Source: Salinispora oceanensis
Lineage (GTDB): Bacteria; Actinomycetota; Actinomycetes; Mycobacteriales; Micromonosporaceae
Length of the DNA stretch: 64,000 bases
Direction of reading: 5' to 3'
Assembly: GCF_000383575.1 (NCBI RefSeq)
Contig: NZ_KB911579.1
Location: 2,388,523-2,452,522, forward strand
Position 1 is the stretch's first letter, and each line of letters opens with the position of its first letter. This document shows, one piece after another, positions 1-9,797 of the stretch. Below the pieces are notes generated by a model that worked only from the letters and a program-made list of their open reading frames with translations, had not been told where the DNA came from and ran no database searches. A program made the position numbers and the translations under genes.

Positions 1-24
1 TGCCGCCAACGGGGGAGGTGCAGC

Positions 25-1029
25 TTGACGGCTGTCCTGGAAATAGAAGGTCTCCAAAAGTCCTATCGAAGCCGAAGGCGCGGCACCCGCAACGCGCTCG
101 ACGGCTTCGACATGCGGGTGGAGGCGGGCCAGGTGCACGGCTTCCTCGGCCCGAACGGTTCGGGTAAGACGACCACCCTCCGTACGCTGCTCGGGCTCAT
201 CCGGCCCGACGGCGGTCGGATGCGACTGCTCGACCACGAGGTCCCGGCAGACCTGTCCGCGGTCGCCGGTCAGGTCGGCGCGATCGTGGAGAGCCCGCAG
301 TTCTTCCCACACTTCACCGCCCGGGAAACCCTGTCCCTGCTGGCCACCGCGGGCCAGGTCCGCTCCACCCGGATCGACGAGGTGCTGGAGCTGGTGGGGC
401 TGCGAGACCGGTCCCGGGAGCGGGTGAAGACCTACTCGCTCGGCATGAAGCAGCGGCTGGCCGTCGCCTCCGCCCTGTTGAAGGACCCACGACTGCTGAT
501 CCTGGATGAGCCGGCAAACGGGCTCGACCCGGGTGGCATCCGGGAGATGCGGGCGTTGATGCGGAACCTGGCCGAGGCGGGCACCACGGTGCTGCTCTCC
601 AGCCACATCCTCGCCGAGATCCAACTGATCTGCGACTCGGTCACGATCATCTCGTTGGGGCGCCGGGTCGCGTTCGGCCCGGTGGAGAAGGTGCTGGCGG
701 CCCACTCGGCCGGCACCGTCCGGGTGCGCCTGGAAGCGGTGGCCGACCTGCCGGAGGCGGGTGAGGCGCTGACCCGGGCGGGGTTCCGCGTCACCCGGGA
801 ACCGGACCACCTGCTGCTCGAGGGGGTGGAGGAAGCCGCCATGGTGACCCGCCTCCTCGCCGGTCAGGGCCTGTACGTCAGCGAGCTGGTCTGGGTCGAT
901 GCCGACCTGGAGAGTGTCTTCCTCGAGCTGACCGCCACCGCTCCGGCCCCCGGCCAGAGCCGGCAGGTCGACCAGTCGGCGCGACCTGCCATGGTGGGTC
1001 AGCGCAGCGCAGGAGGGTGGGGCGCGTGA
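25..1029 (+). CDS. ABC-2 type transporter ATP-binding protein
   Basis: This 334-residue protein is the ATPase of an ABC-2 exporter and would hydrolyse ATP at the cytoplasmic membrane face to drive the permease encoded next to it. Walker A (GPNGSGKT, residues 42-49), an LSGGQ-like signature (YSLGMKQR, about 137-144), Walker B (LLILDEP, about 157-163) and the H-loop His (about 194) are all present. The C-terminal 100 residues resemble the domain found in Streptomyces-type drug or antibiotic exporters. The start is TTG behind a GGGGGAGG ribosome site. The stop overlaps the permease start, so the two are translationally coupled. Substrate is unknown. Confidence 0.93.
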   Translation: MTAVLEIEGLQKSYRSRRRGTRNALDGFDMRVEAGQVHGFLGPNGSGKTTTLRTLLGLIRPDGGRMRLLDHEVPADLSAVAGQVGAIVESPQFFPHFTARETLSLLATAGQVRSTRIDEVLELVGLRDRSRERVKTYSLGMKQRLAVASALLKDPRLLILDEPANGLDPGGIREMRALMRNLAEAGTTVLLSSHILAEIQLICDSVTIISLGRRVAFGPVEKVLAAHSAGTVRVRLEAVADLPEAGEALTRAGFRVTREPDHLLLEGVEEAAMVTRLLAGQGLYVSELVWVDADLESVFLELTATAPAPGQSRQVDQSARPAMVGQRSAGGWGA

Positions 1030-2039
1030 GTCTCTATCGTGCGGAACTACGCCGGCTGGTGCTGCGGCGCCTCACCCGCTGGGCGACGGTGCTGGGCCTG
1101 GCGGTGTTGGCAACCGTGGCCGTCGGGGTCTTCCTGTCGAACCAGAAGATCGACGACGCGGCCCGGGCCAAGGCCCAGGTGGCCGCCGAGCAGTACTGGC
1201 AGCAGCAGGTGCGGCAGACCGAAGAGTTGCGGGCCGAGTGCGAGCAGGCGGCGGCCCGGGGCGACCAGTCTGATCGCTTCCCCCCGGACTGCTCCCAGAT
1301 CTCGCCCCCACCCCGGGACGTCTACCCGGCGGAGCAGTACCTACCGACCACCTTCGACTTTCGGGCCAGCTTCGGCCAGACGCTGATGGCGCTCGCGGGG
1401 ATCCTGGCCCTGGTCGGTTTCGTGGTGGGCTCCTCGTTCGTGGGCGCCGAGTGGAACACCGGCGGCATGATGACCATGCTGTTGTGGCGGCCGAAGCGGG
1501 TGACCGTCCTGCTCACCAAGCTGGCCGCCCTGCTCACCGGGCTGCTGGCGTTGGCGGTGACCACGACGGTGCTCTGGTTCGGCAGTTTCTGGCTGATCGC
1601 CACCACGCGTGGCAGCACCGAAGGGATGACCGCCGGTGCCTGGCAGTCCTTCGCCCTGGCCGGCCTGCGTGGCGTGGTGCTCGCCCTGGTCGCCGCCGCT
1701 CTCGGCTTCGGTCTGGCCTCGCTCGGCCGGCACACCGCGATGGCGCTGGGTGGCGCGGTCGGGGTGGTGGTGGTCGGGCAGGTCGGCCTGGGAGTGTTGC
1801 TCGACCTGATCGAAGCGAAGTTCATCGCGGCATGGTTGCTCCCCACCTACGTGCAGGCCTGGGTGGAGAAGGAGGTTGTCCTCCAGGACTGGCAGCTGTG
1901 CCAGCGCAACCCCTTCGGTCCATGTGAACCGGAGACGCTGACCCTCACCTGGCAACATTCTTCCGGGCTGCTCGTGGTGGGGCTGGTGCTCATTCTCGGC
2001 GGTGCGTGCTGGGCGATACGTCGGCGAGACATCTCCTGA
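1026..2039 (+). CDS. ABC-2 type transporter permease
   Basis: A 337-residue integral membrane protein and partner of the upstream ATPase. One N-terminal membrane helix (residues about 15-35) is followed by a roughly 90-residue extracytoplasmic loop. Five further hydrophobic segments follow, and the last lies at the C-terminus before an RRRD tail. This is the usual ABC-2 permease layout. I chose GTG at 1026 because AGGAGGG at 1011-1017 is 8 nt away and the start overlaps the ATPase stop as GTGA; an in-frame GTG at 1017 is too close to that site. Substrate is unknown. Confidence 0.88.
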   Translation: MSLYRAELRRLVLRRLTRWATVLGLAVLATVAVGVFLSNQKIDDAARAKAQVAAEQYWQQQVRQTEELRAECEQAAARGDQSDRFPPDCSQISPPPRDVYPAEQYLPTTFDFRASFGQTLMALAGILALVGFVVGSSFVGAEWNTGGMMTMLLWRPKRVTVLLTKLAALLTGLLALAVTTTVLWFGSFWLIATTRGSTEGMTAGAWQSFALAGLRGVVLALVAAALGFGLASLGRHTAMALGGAVGVVVVGQVGLGVLLDLIEAKFIAAWLLPTYVQAWVEKEVVLQDWQLCQRNPFGPCEPETLTLTWQHSSGLLVVGLVLILGGACWAIRRRDIS

Positions 2040-2214
2040 CGCCAGGGCAACCACCCCGGGCCCGTCGGACCGGCTCGCCGTCCGGTGAGCCCCCCACCAG
2101 GCCCGCTCGCCTCGCCGCTTGGCCAGCCGTCTCGTGCGGCTGGCCGAGCGGCGGACTAGGCTGAGGCACCCCCGGGTCGGCCGTACCGAGCCGACCGCCC
2201 CCGCGAGGAGGGTC

Positions 2215-2676
2215 ATGCCGCCCGACACCGCCCCGACCGCCGCCGAGCCCTCCGGCGACGGGCGACCTGGCGAAGGACGCGGGCGCTCCGTCGTACCACC
2301 GCCCCGGCCGGTGCCCGAGGTCGAGGCCGTCGCGTCGGCCAACCCTGAGTCGGACGTCGTGGGGGCCGACGGCGGTGCGCTGTCCGACGCCGACGGCGGT
2401 GCGCCGTTGGGCGACGCCGCGCCGGGAGACGCCCTCGACTCGACCGCCGGCCTGACCGAGCGAGAGCGGGACATCCTCGACTTCGAGCAGCAGTGGTGGC
2501 GGCATCCGGGCGCCAAGGAACAGGCCATCCGGGACCGGTTCGGCTGCACCGCCACCCGCTACTACCAGCTGTTGAACGGGTTGCTGGACAATCCGGCGGC
2601 CCTGGCTGCCGAGCCGCTCCTGGTGGGGCGGCTGCGTCGCCTGCGCTCGGCCCGAGCCCGCGACCGACGTCGCTGA
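2215..2676 (+). CDS. DUF3263 family protein
   Basis: A 153-residue protein of unknown function. The first half is acidic and Pro/Ala-rich low complexity. The second half (from LTERERDIL to the end, about residues 78-140) matches the actinobacterial DUF3263 family, with the conserved WWRHPGAKEQAIR and TATRYYQLLN segments. These look like a small helix-turn-helix-type fold and may bind DNA (inference). An ATG at 2215 with GAGGAG just upstream is preferred over an in-frame start about 100 bp earlier. The tail is Arg-rich. Confidence 0.82.
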   Translation: MPPDTAPTAAEPSGDGRPGEGRGRSVVPPPRPVPEVEAVASANPESDVVGADGGALSDADGGAPLGDAAPGDALDSTAGLTERERDILDFEQQWWRHPGAKEQAIRDRFGCTATRYYQLLNGLLDNPAALAAEPLLVGRLRRLRSARARDRRR

Positions 2677-2707
2677 GGGGTCGGCAGCGCCGACCCCCTC
2701 GGTCGGA

Positions 2708-2923
2708 TCAGCGTTTTTCGTGCATGCGTAGGCCGTTACCGATGGCGAAGAAGGTCGGAGCCCACTCGCCGATGAAGATCCCCCAACGGTCGGCGCGGGC
2801 CATGCCCGCCCGCTCCAGATGCTTCGAGAGGAACCAACTGCCGAAAGACAGGCCAATGCTTATGAAACCCGCGAGATAGGCGTGCTCGGCTCGGAGGCCG
2901 GTCTCGTGTAGGCGCTGCAACAT
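2708..2923 (-). CDS. Small membrane protein of unknown function
   Basis: A 71-residue hypothetical protein with one or two hydrophobic stretches (AYLAGFISIGLSFGSWFLS, and a weaker WGIFIGEWAPTFFAIG segment) and a basic end. It is convergent with the DUF3263 gene and shows high GC at third codon positions, so it is probably real. I do not recognise a family. Its neighbourhood gives no hint of a role. Confidence 0.6.
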   Translation of the reverse strand: MLQRLHETGLRAEHAYLAGFISIGLSFGSWFLSKHLERAGMARADRWGIFIGEWAPTFFAIGNGLRMHEKR

Positions 2924-3097
2924 CCGCGATCCCCCTGTCGCAAAAGTCGGCTCGTGCCACGGAAGCCCGGCGGGCCACCAGTGCTGACGCTACCTGCTGC
3001 CGCGGCGCGGGACGGAGAAACCAGCAACGGAGGGTGAGGAGGATTCGGGTAGGGCCGACTGGCCGATCTCTTCGTCCGGATCGTCAGTCCGCCCCGT

Positions 3098-3649
3098 TTG
3101 AGCTGGACGCTCGCCGATGAGCCCGGCAGACTGCCGGACGTGGCGGGTGACGTGCGGTTGGAGCCGGTGAGTGAACGCAACCTTGAATCGTTGCTCTCCG
3201 TAGCTGCTGCTGAGGCGGATCCGGCCGATGTCATGCCGCCGGTCGAGGCCCCGGCCGGCTGGTCGCAGGCCCGGCGAGAGGCGTTCCGCGAGTTCCACCG
3301 GGCCAGCTTCGCCGGGTTGCCGGGCCCGACCCGCACCCGAATGTACGCCGTCCTGGCCGCCGGCGAGGTCGTCGGGGTGATCCGGATGACCCGCTGCGCC
3401 GAGCCGGAGGCGGTGGAGACCGGGCTGTGGCTGGGGCGTTCGGCGCGGGGCCGGGGGATCGGAGCGGCCGCGCTCCGGGAACTGCTCAACAAGGCCGCCG
3501 CGGCCGGCATGCGCCGGGTGGTCGCGGCGACCACCCCCGACAACCGGGGTGCGCTCTCCGTGCTCACCAACTGCGGCGCGCGGTTGCGCGAAGCGAACGG
3601 CCAGGTCCACGCCGAGCTGTCGCTGGACGTTACGCCGAAGGATTACTGA
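3098..3649 (+). CDS. GNAT family N-acetyltransferase
   Basis: A 183-residue GNAT-fold acetyltransferase that would transfer acetyl from acetyl-CoA to an unknown amine. The acetyl-CoA loop is seen as LGRSARGRGIGAAAL in the middle, followed by the helix and strand of motif B (TTPDNRGALSVLTNCGARL). The N-terminal 25 residues are uncertain: the TTG start at 3098 has no convincing ribosome site, and GTG codons near 3140-3150 are alternatives that keep the whole GNAT domain. Its 3' end overlaps the convergent AAA ATPase gene by a few bases. Confidence 0.8.
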   Translation: MSWTLADEPGRLPDVAGDVRLEPVSERNLESLLSVAAAEADPADVMPPVEAPAGWSQARREAFREFHRASFAGLPGPTRTRMYAVLAAGEVVGVIRMTRCAEPEAVETGLWLGRSARGRGIGAAALRELLNKAAAAGMRRVVAATTPDNRGALSVLTNCGARLREANGQVHAELSLDVTPKDY

Positions 3650-5994
3650 CGTTTCTTCGCGTACTCGGCCAGCCAGGCGACCTGGGCCGGGTCCAGGGAG
3701 GGGCGTACGCGGGTGCGGGCGACCGCGACGTGGGCGGTGGTCACCGTCGCCGCGGCGAGTGATTCGCGCATCGCGGCGAGCGCCGCCTCCCGGACCAGGG
3801 CCGCGCAGTCCGCGGCGGAGAAGCCGTCCAGGTCCCCGGCGAGCGCACCGAGGTCTACCTCCGGAGCGAGCGGCACGGTGCGCGACGCCGCCCGCAGGAT
3901 CTCCGCGCGGCCCGCCTCGTCCGGCGGTGGGACGTAGACCAGCCGCTCCATCCGGCCCGGGCGCAGGAGAGCCGGGTCGACCAGATCCGGACGGTTGGTC
4001 GCACCCACCACAACCACGTTGCGTAAGGACTCCACTCCGTCCAGTTCGGTGAGGAGGGCGGCCACCACCCGGTCGGCCGTACCGCCGTCGGTGGCCTGAC
4101 CGCGTACCGGCGCCAGCGCGTCCACCTCGTCCAGGAAGACCAGCGTCGGCGCGGCCTCGCGGGCCCGACGGAACAGCTCGCGCACCGCGCGCTCGCTCTC
4201 GCCCACCCACTTCGACAGCAGCTCGGCGCCCTTCACCGAGAGCACGTTCGCCCGGCCGGAACCGGCCAACGCGGCCACCAGGTACGTCTTGCCGCAGCCT
4301 GGCGGGCCGTAGAGCAGAACCCCGCGGGGCGGCTGCACCCCCAGCCGGGTGAAGGTGTCCGGATAGGTGAGGGGCCACAACACCGACTCGGTAAGGGTCT
4401 GCTTGACCTCGGCCAGGTCCCCCACGTCGTCGAGGGTCACCGACGCCAGCTCCAGGGTCGACGCGGCCATAGTGGTCGGGCGGACCACCGTCAGCGCCGC
4501 GTGCAGGTCGGCCATCGTCATGCGGGGCTGCTCCACCGTCTTCTGCCGCAGGGCGGCCCGGACCCCCGCCTCGCGGACCAGCGCGGCCAGGTCGGCGGCG
4601 ACGAAACCGGGCGTACGCGCCGCGACCTCGTCCAGCCGTACGTCCTCGGCGAGCGGCACCGGTCGGGTCAGCACCGCGAGCTGCTCCCGGCGCAGGGCGG
4701 CGTCCGGCAGCGGGACGCTGACCCGCAGCGAGAGCAGGTCCGGGGTACGCAGGACGGGGTCCACGGCGTCGAGGCGGCTGGTGGTGCAGACCACGGCGGC
4801 CCCGGCCGCGACGGTCTCGGCCACCACCTGGCGGAAGACGGTGGCCATCGGGCCGGGCGCGGCGGCCGGGGCGAGCGCCTCCACGTCGGTGACCAGCAGG
4901 ACGGCCGGTTCGTCGGTGCGTACCGCGGCGGCCGCGGCCCGCAGCCGCTCGGCGGCGGCCGGGTTGGTCAACGCGGCGAGTTCCGGCCCCCAGAGCGGCC
5001 GAACCCGCGCACCGACCCGGGCGGCGACCGCGCGCACCAGCGCGGACTTGCCGGACCCGGCCGGGCCGTCCAGGAGTACGCCGAGCGTCACCGTGGTGCC
5101 GAGTCGGCGCAGCACCGCACCGCGGTGGAAGCCGAGGTCGAGCAGCTCGGTCAGCTCCTCGGCCTGGGCGCGCAGCCCGGGTAGCTCCTCCACCGTGGGC
5201 GCCGGGTCGGTCGTCTCCGCAGGCTCGGTCGTCTCCGCCGGCTCGGCGTCCCGTGCCCCGGTGGCCGAGGCAGCCCGGGGCAGGGCCTCGGCGGGGGAGA
5301 GTGCCCGGAACGCCGCCAGGTCTCGGGCTGCCGGGGCGTGGGCGGTGAGGTCTCGGGCTGCGGGGTCGTGGGCGGTGAGGTCATGGGTGGCGGGGCCGTG
5401 CTCCCACCCGACGGTGGTCTTCATCGTGACCAGCGCCGCCGATGCCGGTGCGGCGGTGGTGACGGTGAGTAGGGTGCTGGTCCAGGCGTAGCCGACCCGG
5501 TTGGCCAGGCTCTGCCGGGCCGCCGTTAGGAGGCCACGTAACGCCGGGTCGGGCAGCGCCGCCGGGGGCAGCGCCGCCGGGGGCGGCAGCTCCTGCGGCA
5601 GCAGCGAGACATCGTCGCCGGTGGTGACCACCTTGCCGAGTAACGCGAGCCGGAGCAGCTCCGGGGAGACGGCCGCGACCACCTGCGGTGCGCCGGTGAG
5701 CACCACCCGGGCGGCGGCGGTGACCGGGGTGGGGCCGACGGTGACCTCACCGCCGTCGCGCAGGCCAAGGTTGCCCAGGGTCAGGTCATCGGCGTAAAGC
5801 AGCCCGGGGGTGGCCTCCGGCTCACTCGCCTCGGCCCGGGCGGCGGTGACCCGCCGACCGGCCAGCCGGACCGGATCGCCGGGGCGGATCCCGAGCGCGG
5901 TGAGCACCTCCGGGTGCAGCCGCACGACGCCCCGTCGGGCGTCCAGCGCGGCCGGCTGTCGGCTGGCGGTGAGTACGAGCTCCGGTCCCCCCAC
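3643..5994 (-). CDS. CDC48/VAT-like tandem AAA+ ATPase
   Basis: About 783 residues in the Cdc48/p97/VAT order: an N-terminal double-psi-barrel-like substrate domain, then two AAA+ modules. The first Walker A is GPAGSGKS (about residue 310). The second is GPPGCGKT (about 560) with Walker B VFLDEVDAL. A Pro/Thr/Glu-rich linker with short duplicated DLTAHDPAA-type units lies between the N domain and the first ATPase. Such proteins unfold substrates or remodel complexes. The first module's Walker B is degenerate (LLVTDVEAL), so ATP hydrolysis may rest on the second ring (inference). GTG at 5994 is chosen because the longer open frame would run into the divergent methyltransferase gene. Confidence 0.85.
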   Translation of the reverse strand: MGGPELVLTASRQPAALDARRGVVRLHPEVLTALGIRPGDPVRLAGRRVTAARAEASEPEATPGLLYADDLTLGNLGLRDGGEVTVGPTPVTAAARVVLTGAPQVVAAVSPELLRLALLGKVVTTGDDVSLLPQELPPPAALPPAALPDPALRGLLTAARQSLANRVGYAWTSTLLTVTTAAPASAALVTMKTTVGWEHGPATHDLTAHDPAARDLTAHAPAARDLAAFRALSPAEALPRAASATGARDAEPAETTEPAETTDPAPTVEELPGLRAQAEELTELLDLGFHRGAVLRRLGTTVTLGVLLDGPAGSGKSALVRAVAARVGARVRPLWGPELAALTNPAAAERLRAAAAAVRTDEPAVLLVTDVEALAPAAAPGPMATVFRQVVAETVAAGAAVVCTTSRLDAVDPVLRTPDLLSLRVSVPLPDAALRREQLAVLTRPVPLAEDVRLDEVAARTPGFVAADLAALVREAGVRAALRQKTVEQPRMTMADLHAALTVVRPTTMAASTLELASVTLDDVGDLAEVKQTLTESVLWPLTYPDTFTRLGVQPPRGVLLYGPPGCGKTYLVAALAGSGRANVLSVKGAELLSKWVGESERAVRELFRRAREAAPTLVFLDEVDALAPVRGQATDGGTADRVVAALLTELDGVESLRNVVVVGATNRPDLVDPALLRPGRMERLVYVPPPDEAGRAEILRAASRTVPLAPEVDLGALAGDLDGFSAADCAALVREAALAAMRESLAAATVTTAHVAVARTRVRPSLDPAQVAWLAEYAKKRQ

Positions 5995-6151
5995 CCACCG
6001 AACCCTAGCCGGTACGCGGAAGGGGTCTCGGTAGCCGCCGCGGCCCGCCACCTCCCGATTTGCCGTCCTGGCAAAGGTGTTTGCGTTCCCGCGTCGTGCT
6101 GCCGGAGGGTGGGACTTCCGCGTGATCCGGTAATCGGCAGAGGAACCTGTG

Positions 6152-6787
6152 ATGACTGACTTCGACGCCCTCTTCAACGTTGACTACTGGGACCAGCGAT
6201 ACAGCGAGGCCGGGCCGGTGTGGAGCGGCGACCCCAACCCCGTGCTCGTCGAGGAGACCGCCCCCCTTGCCCCCGGTACGGCCCTGGAGGTGGGCTGCGG
6301 CGAGGGCGCGGACGCCATGTGGCTGGCCGGACACGGCTGGCAGGTCACCGGCGTGGACTTCTCCGCGCAGGCCCTCGCCCGCGCCGCCGAGCGCGTACCC
6401 GCTTCCCTGGCGGGGCGACTGCGGTGGGAGCGGGCGGACATTCGCGACTGGCAGCCCGACGACGGCCCCCGTTATGACCTGGTGGCTACGTCCTACCTGC
6501 ACTTCTCCGGGGCGCTGCGACGACAGGTGTTCGCCACTCTCGCCACCCGGGTGGCCCCAGGCGGCCACCTGCTGATCGTCGGGCACCACCCCAGCGACCT
6601 GGACACCGGTGTGCGCCGACCGCCGGAGCCCGACCTGTTCTACACGGCCGACGAGTTGGCACAGGAGCTGCCCGCCGGGGACTGGGAGGTGCGTACCCTG
6701 GCGGCCCGCCCGCGCGCCGCCACCACACCGGACGGCACGCCGGTGACCATCCACGACACCGTGCTCACCGCCCGCCGCATCCGCTGA
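6152..6787 (+). CDS. Class I SAM-dependent methyltransferase
   Basis: A 211-residue soluble methyltransferase. The SAM-binding motif I (ALEVGCGEGADA) follows a short N-terminal WDQRY segment and is followed by the acidic motif II (VTGVDFS). The layout resembles tellurite-resistance TehB-like and thiopurine-type methyltransferases, and the substrate is unknown. An AGAGGA site precedes the ATG at 6152; an in-frame GTG three bases earlier is possible. It is divergent from the AAA ATPase gene across about 155 bp. Confidence 0.85.
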   Translation: MTDFDALFNVDYWDQRYSEAGPVWSGDPNPVLVEETAPLAPGTALEVGCGEGADAMWLAGHGWQVTGVDFSAQALARAAERVPASLAGRLRWERADIRDWQPDDGPRYDLVATSYLHFSGALRRQVFATLATRVAPGGHLLIVGHHPSDLDTGVRRPPEPDLFYTADELAQELPAGDWEVRTLAARPRAATTPDGTPVTIHDTVLTARRIR

Positions 6788-6944
6788 CGCCGACAGCACC
6801 GGACCGGCGCCCCCGGCGCCCGACCCGGCAACCCAGCCCGACCCCGGCACTCAGCCCGGCGACGGCCCGGTGCTCTCCGCCGACAGTGGTGCGTTCTCTG
6901 TTCACTCAGGCGATCCTCAGCTCTCCCCCCGTAGCGTGTGCCGC

Positions 6945-9797
6945 ATGAGATCGCCGTCACCGGCCGCGTGGATCCGGCGCGCCCTGCCCACCCGTCGGCG
7001 TGCGCTGGCCGCGGCGGCAGCGGTGGTCGTCGTCGTCCTGCTCGCCGCCGGAGTCGCCGGGACCCTCCGGCCCGCCGAGCCGGACCTGCGCACCGAGGCG
7101 GCGCTGATTACCGTCCGGTCCGGGCCGACCGGCGACGAGCCGGTCGAGCTGGACACCACGCTGTACCTGCCCCCTGCCGCGGCCGCCGACGCCCCGGTGC
7201 CGGCCGTGCTGCTCGGGCACGGCTTCGGCGGTACCAAGGAGTCGGTCCGCGCCGACGCCGAGGAGTTCGCCGACCGCGGGTACGCGGTGCTGACCTGGAC
7301 CGCGCGGGGCTTCGGCCGCAGCGGCGGCCAGATCCACCTGGACCACCCGGACTACGAGGTCCGCGACGCGCAGCGCCTGCTGGACTGGCTGGCCGCCCGC
7401 CCGGAGGTCGTCACCGACGCCACCGGGGACCCCCGGGTGGGCGTGGTCGGCGGCTCCTACGGCGGCGCGCTGGCGCTGCTGCTCGCCGCGCAGGACCAGC
7501 GGGTCGACGCGATCGTGCCGATGATCACCTGGAACGACCTCGCCCGCTCCTTCCTGCCCGAGCAGAGCGGCGAGGGGCCGGAACAGGGGGTGTTCAAGAA
7601 GGGCTGGGCCGGGCTCTTCTTCGGCAGCGGCGGCAACCCCGGTCCCGCCCCCCTCGGCGGCTCCGGCCCGGCCGGCGGCCTCGCCCCCGGTGGCGGTTCC
7701 GTGCCGGGCGGCTCCCTCCCGGAGAACGCGGCCACCACGGCCGGCGCCGTTGACCCGTCCTGCGGGCGGTTCGCCCCCGACGTGTGCGCCGCGTACCTGC
7801 GGATCGCCACCACCGGGCGGGCCGACCCGGACGCCGTCGCACTGCTGCGCCGCTCCAGCCCGGCCGGGAAGCTCGACCGGGTCGAGGCGCCGACGCTGCT
7901 GGTGCAGGGGGCGGCCGACACCCTCTTCCCGCTCACCGAGGCGGACGCGAACGCCCGGGAAATCGCCGCGACCGGCACCCCCGTCCAGGTGGCCTGGTTC
8001 ACCGGCGGGCACGACGGCGGCGACGGCCCGAAGACCGACCGGGACCGGGTACGGCACCTGACCGCGCGGTGGCTCGACCACTACGTCAAGGGCGAGGGCC
8101 CGGCCCCCGCCGACGACTTCACCTTCTCCCGGATCGCCGGATTCGACGCCCTCAACCGGGGGCTGGTCGCCAGTGGCTTCCGCGCCACCGGCTACCCGGG
8201 CGTCGGCGGCACCGGCCGGCAGCCGGTGTCGGTGAGCGGTCCGGCCCAAGCCATCGCCAACCCGCCGGCCGGCAACCCGGCCGCGATCTCGTCGGTGCCC
8301 TTCGCCGGGGAGCTCTCGTCGCTGCTCGACGGGGTCGCCGGGGACATCCCCGGCCAGCACGCCCGGTTCGAGTCCGCACCGCTGCCGGCGGCGGTGGACG
8401 TGGTCGGTGCGCCGACCGTCTCCATCCGGGCCGCGTCCCCGACCGGCACGGCCGTGCTCTTCGTCAAGCTCTACGACGTCGCCGGTGACGGGGCGGCGAC
8501 CCTACCGAACGGGCTGGTCGCGCCGATCCGGCTGGAAGGGCTACCGGCGGCCGTTGAGGACGCCGAACCGGTCACCGTCACCCTGCCGGCGATCGTCCGC
8601 CGGATCGAGGCCGGGCACCGGCTGCGGGTCGTGGTGGCGACCTCCGACCAGGCGTACGCCACCCCGGTCGAACCGGCCGTCTACAGCGTGGCCCTGGCGA
8701 GCGGGGCGGTCACCCTGCCCACAGTCGCCAGCGAGCCGATCCCCACCGACGCCGTCGTCTGGCGCTGGGTCCTCGCCGGGCTGATCGCCACGATCGTGGT
8801 CGGGCTCGTCGTGGTCGTCGCCGTCCTCCGCCGCCGGCACCAACGTCGCGAGAGCCGGGTCCACCCGGAGTACGCGGGCGTCCCGCTCGCCGTCCGGGAA
8901 CTGCGCAAGGAGTACGCGGACGGCTTCGTCGCCGTCTCCAACGTCGACTTCGAGGTGCACCCCGGGCAGGTGGTGGGCCTGCTTGGCCCGAACGGCGCGG
9001 GCAAGACCACCACGCTGCGGGTACTGATGGGGCTGACCCAGCCGACCGCCGGCGAGGTCTACGTCTTCGGGCACCGGCTGGTGCCGGGCGCCCCGGTGCT
9101 GTCCCGGATCGGTGCCCTGGTGGAGGGCCCCGGCTTCCTGCCGCACCTGTCCGGGCAGGACAACCTGACGGCGTACTGGCGGGCGACCGGGCGGCCGTGG
9201 GCCGACGCGCACTTCGACGAGGCGTTGGAGATCGCCGGGCTGGGCACCTCGGTGCACCGGAAGGTGCGGACCTACAGCCACGGCATGCGGCAGCGCCTGG
9301 CGATCGCGCAGGCGATGCTCGGCCTGCCGCAGCTGCTGGTGCTCGACGAGCCGACCGACGGCCTGGACCCGCCGCAGATCGCCGAGATGCGCCGGGTCCT
9401 GCGGCGGTACGCCACCGACGGCCGGGCGGTGCTGGTCTCCAGTCACCTGCTCGCCGAGGTGGAGCAGACCTGCACCCACGCGGTGGTGGTGACCAAGGGG
9501 CAGATCGTCGCGTCCGGCCCGGTCGAGGAGATCGTTGGCGAGTCGCCGAGCGTCCTGCTGGAGGTCACCGACCCGGTGGCCGCGCGGGAGGTGCTGGACC
9601 GGCTGGCGGGCGTCTCGGTGCTGCCCGACGGCGACGGGCAGCTCGTGGTGGACACCAACGGCACCGCCCGCAGCGAGGTGGTCGCCGAGCTGGTGCGGGC
9701 CGGCATCGGGGTGGACCGGGTGGTGCCCCGGCGGCGCCTGGAGGACGCGTTCCTGGCCCTGGTCGGCGAGAACTCTCGGGGAAGCGGGGATCGATGA
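6945..9797 (+). CDS. Fusion: exported alpha/beta-hydrolase (X-Pro dipeptidyl-peptidase type) plus ABC transporter ATPase
   Basis: About 950 residues joining two enzymes. A basic N-terminus and a membrane helix (about residues 18-38) lead into an S15/CocE-type alpha/beta hydrolase with a GGSYGG nucleophile elbow (about 170), a Gly/Pro-rich insert and a beta-rich C-terminal X-Pro domain. A second membrane helix (about 605-630) and an Arg-rich stretch precede a complete ABC ATPase: Walker A GPNGAGKT (about 682), signature YSHGMRQR, and Walker B LLVLDEP. The topology puts the hydrolase outside and the ATPase inside. The stop overlaps the permease start (ATGA). The ATG at 6945 has no clear ribosome site. 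Confidence 0.85.
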   Translation: MRSPSPAAWIRRALPTRRRALAAAAAVVVVVLLAAGVAGTLRPAEPDLRTEAALITVRSGPTGDEPVELDTTLYLPPAAAADAPVPAVLLGHGFGGTKESVRADAEEFADRGYAVLTWTARGFGRSGGQIHLDHPDYEVRDAQRLLDWLAARPEVVTDATGDPRVGVVGGSYGGALALLLAAQDQRVDAIVPMITWNDLARSFLPEQSGEGPEQGVFKKGWAGLFFGSGGNPGPAPLGGSGPAGGLAPGGGSVPGGSLPENAATTAGAVDPSCGRFAPDVCAAYLRIATTGRADPDAVALLRRSSPAGKLDRVEAPTLLVQGAADTLFPLTEADANAREIAATGTPVQVAWFTGGHDGGDGPKTDRDRVRHLTARWLDHYVKGEGPAPADDFTFSRIAGFDALNRGLVASGFRATGYPGVGGTGRQPVSVSGPAQAIANPPAGNPAAISSVPFAGELSSLLDGVAGDIPGQHARFESAPLPAAVDVVGAPTVSIRAASPTGTAVLFVKLYDVAGDGAATLPNGLVAPIRLEGLPAAVEDAEPVTVTLPAIVRRIEAGHRLRVVVATSDQAYATPVEPAVYSVALASGAVTLPTVASEPIPTDAVVWRWVLAGLIATIVVGLVVVVAVLRRRHQRRESRVHPEYAGVPLAVRELRKEYADGFVAVSNVDFEVHPGQVVGLLGPNGAGKTTTLRVLMGLTQPTAGEVYVFGHRLVPGAPVLSRIGALVEGPGFLPHLSGQDNLTAYWRATGRPWADAHFDEALEIAGLGTSVHRKVRTYSHGMRQRLAIAQAMLGLPQLLVLDEPTDGLDPPQIAEMRRVLRRYATDGRAVLVSSHLLAEVEQTCTHAVVVTKGQIVASGPVEEIVGESPSVLLEVTDPVAAREVLDRLAGVSVLPDGDGQLVVDTNGTARSEVVAELVRAGIGVDRVVPRRRLEDAFLALVGENSRGSGDR

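Noticed and set aside
1341..2555. Long minus-strand open frames opposite the ABC permease and DUF3263 genes
   Set aside because: They are shadows of GC-rich coding sequence: composition is Pro/Arg/Gly-rich with no motif or ribosome site.
5994..6177. Extra 61 residues at the start of the AAA ATPase frame
   Set aside because: They are Arg/Ser-rich without coding pattern and would overlap the divergent methyltransferase start. GTG at 5994 fits the family N-domain.
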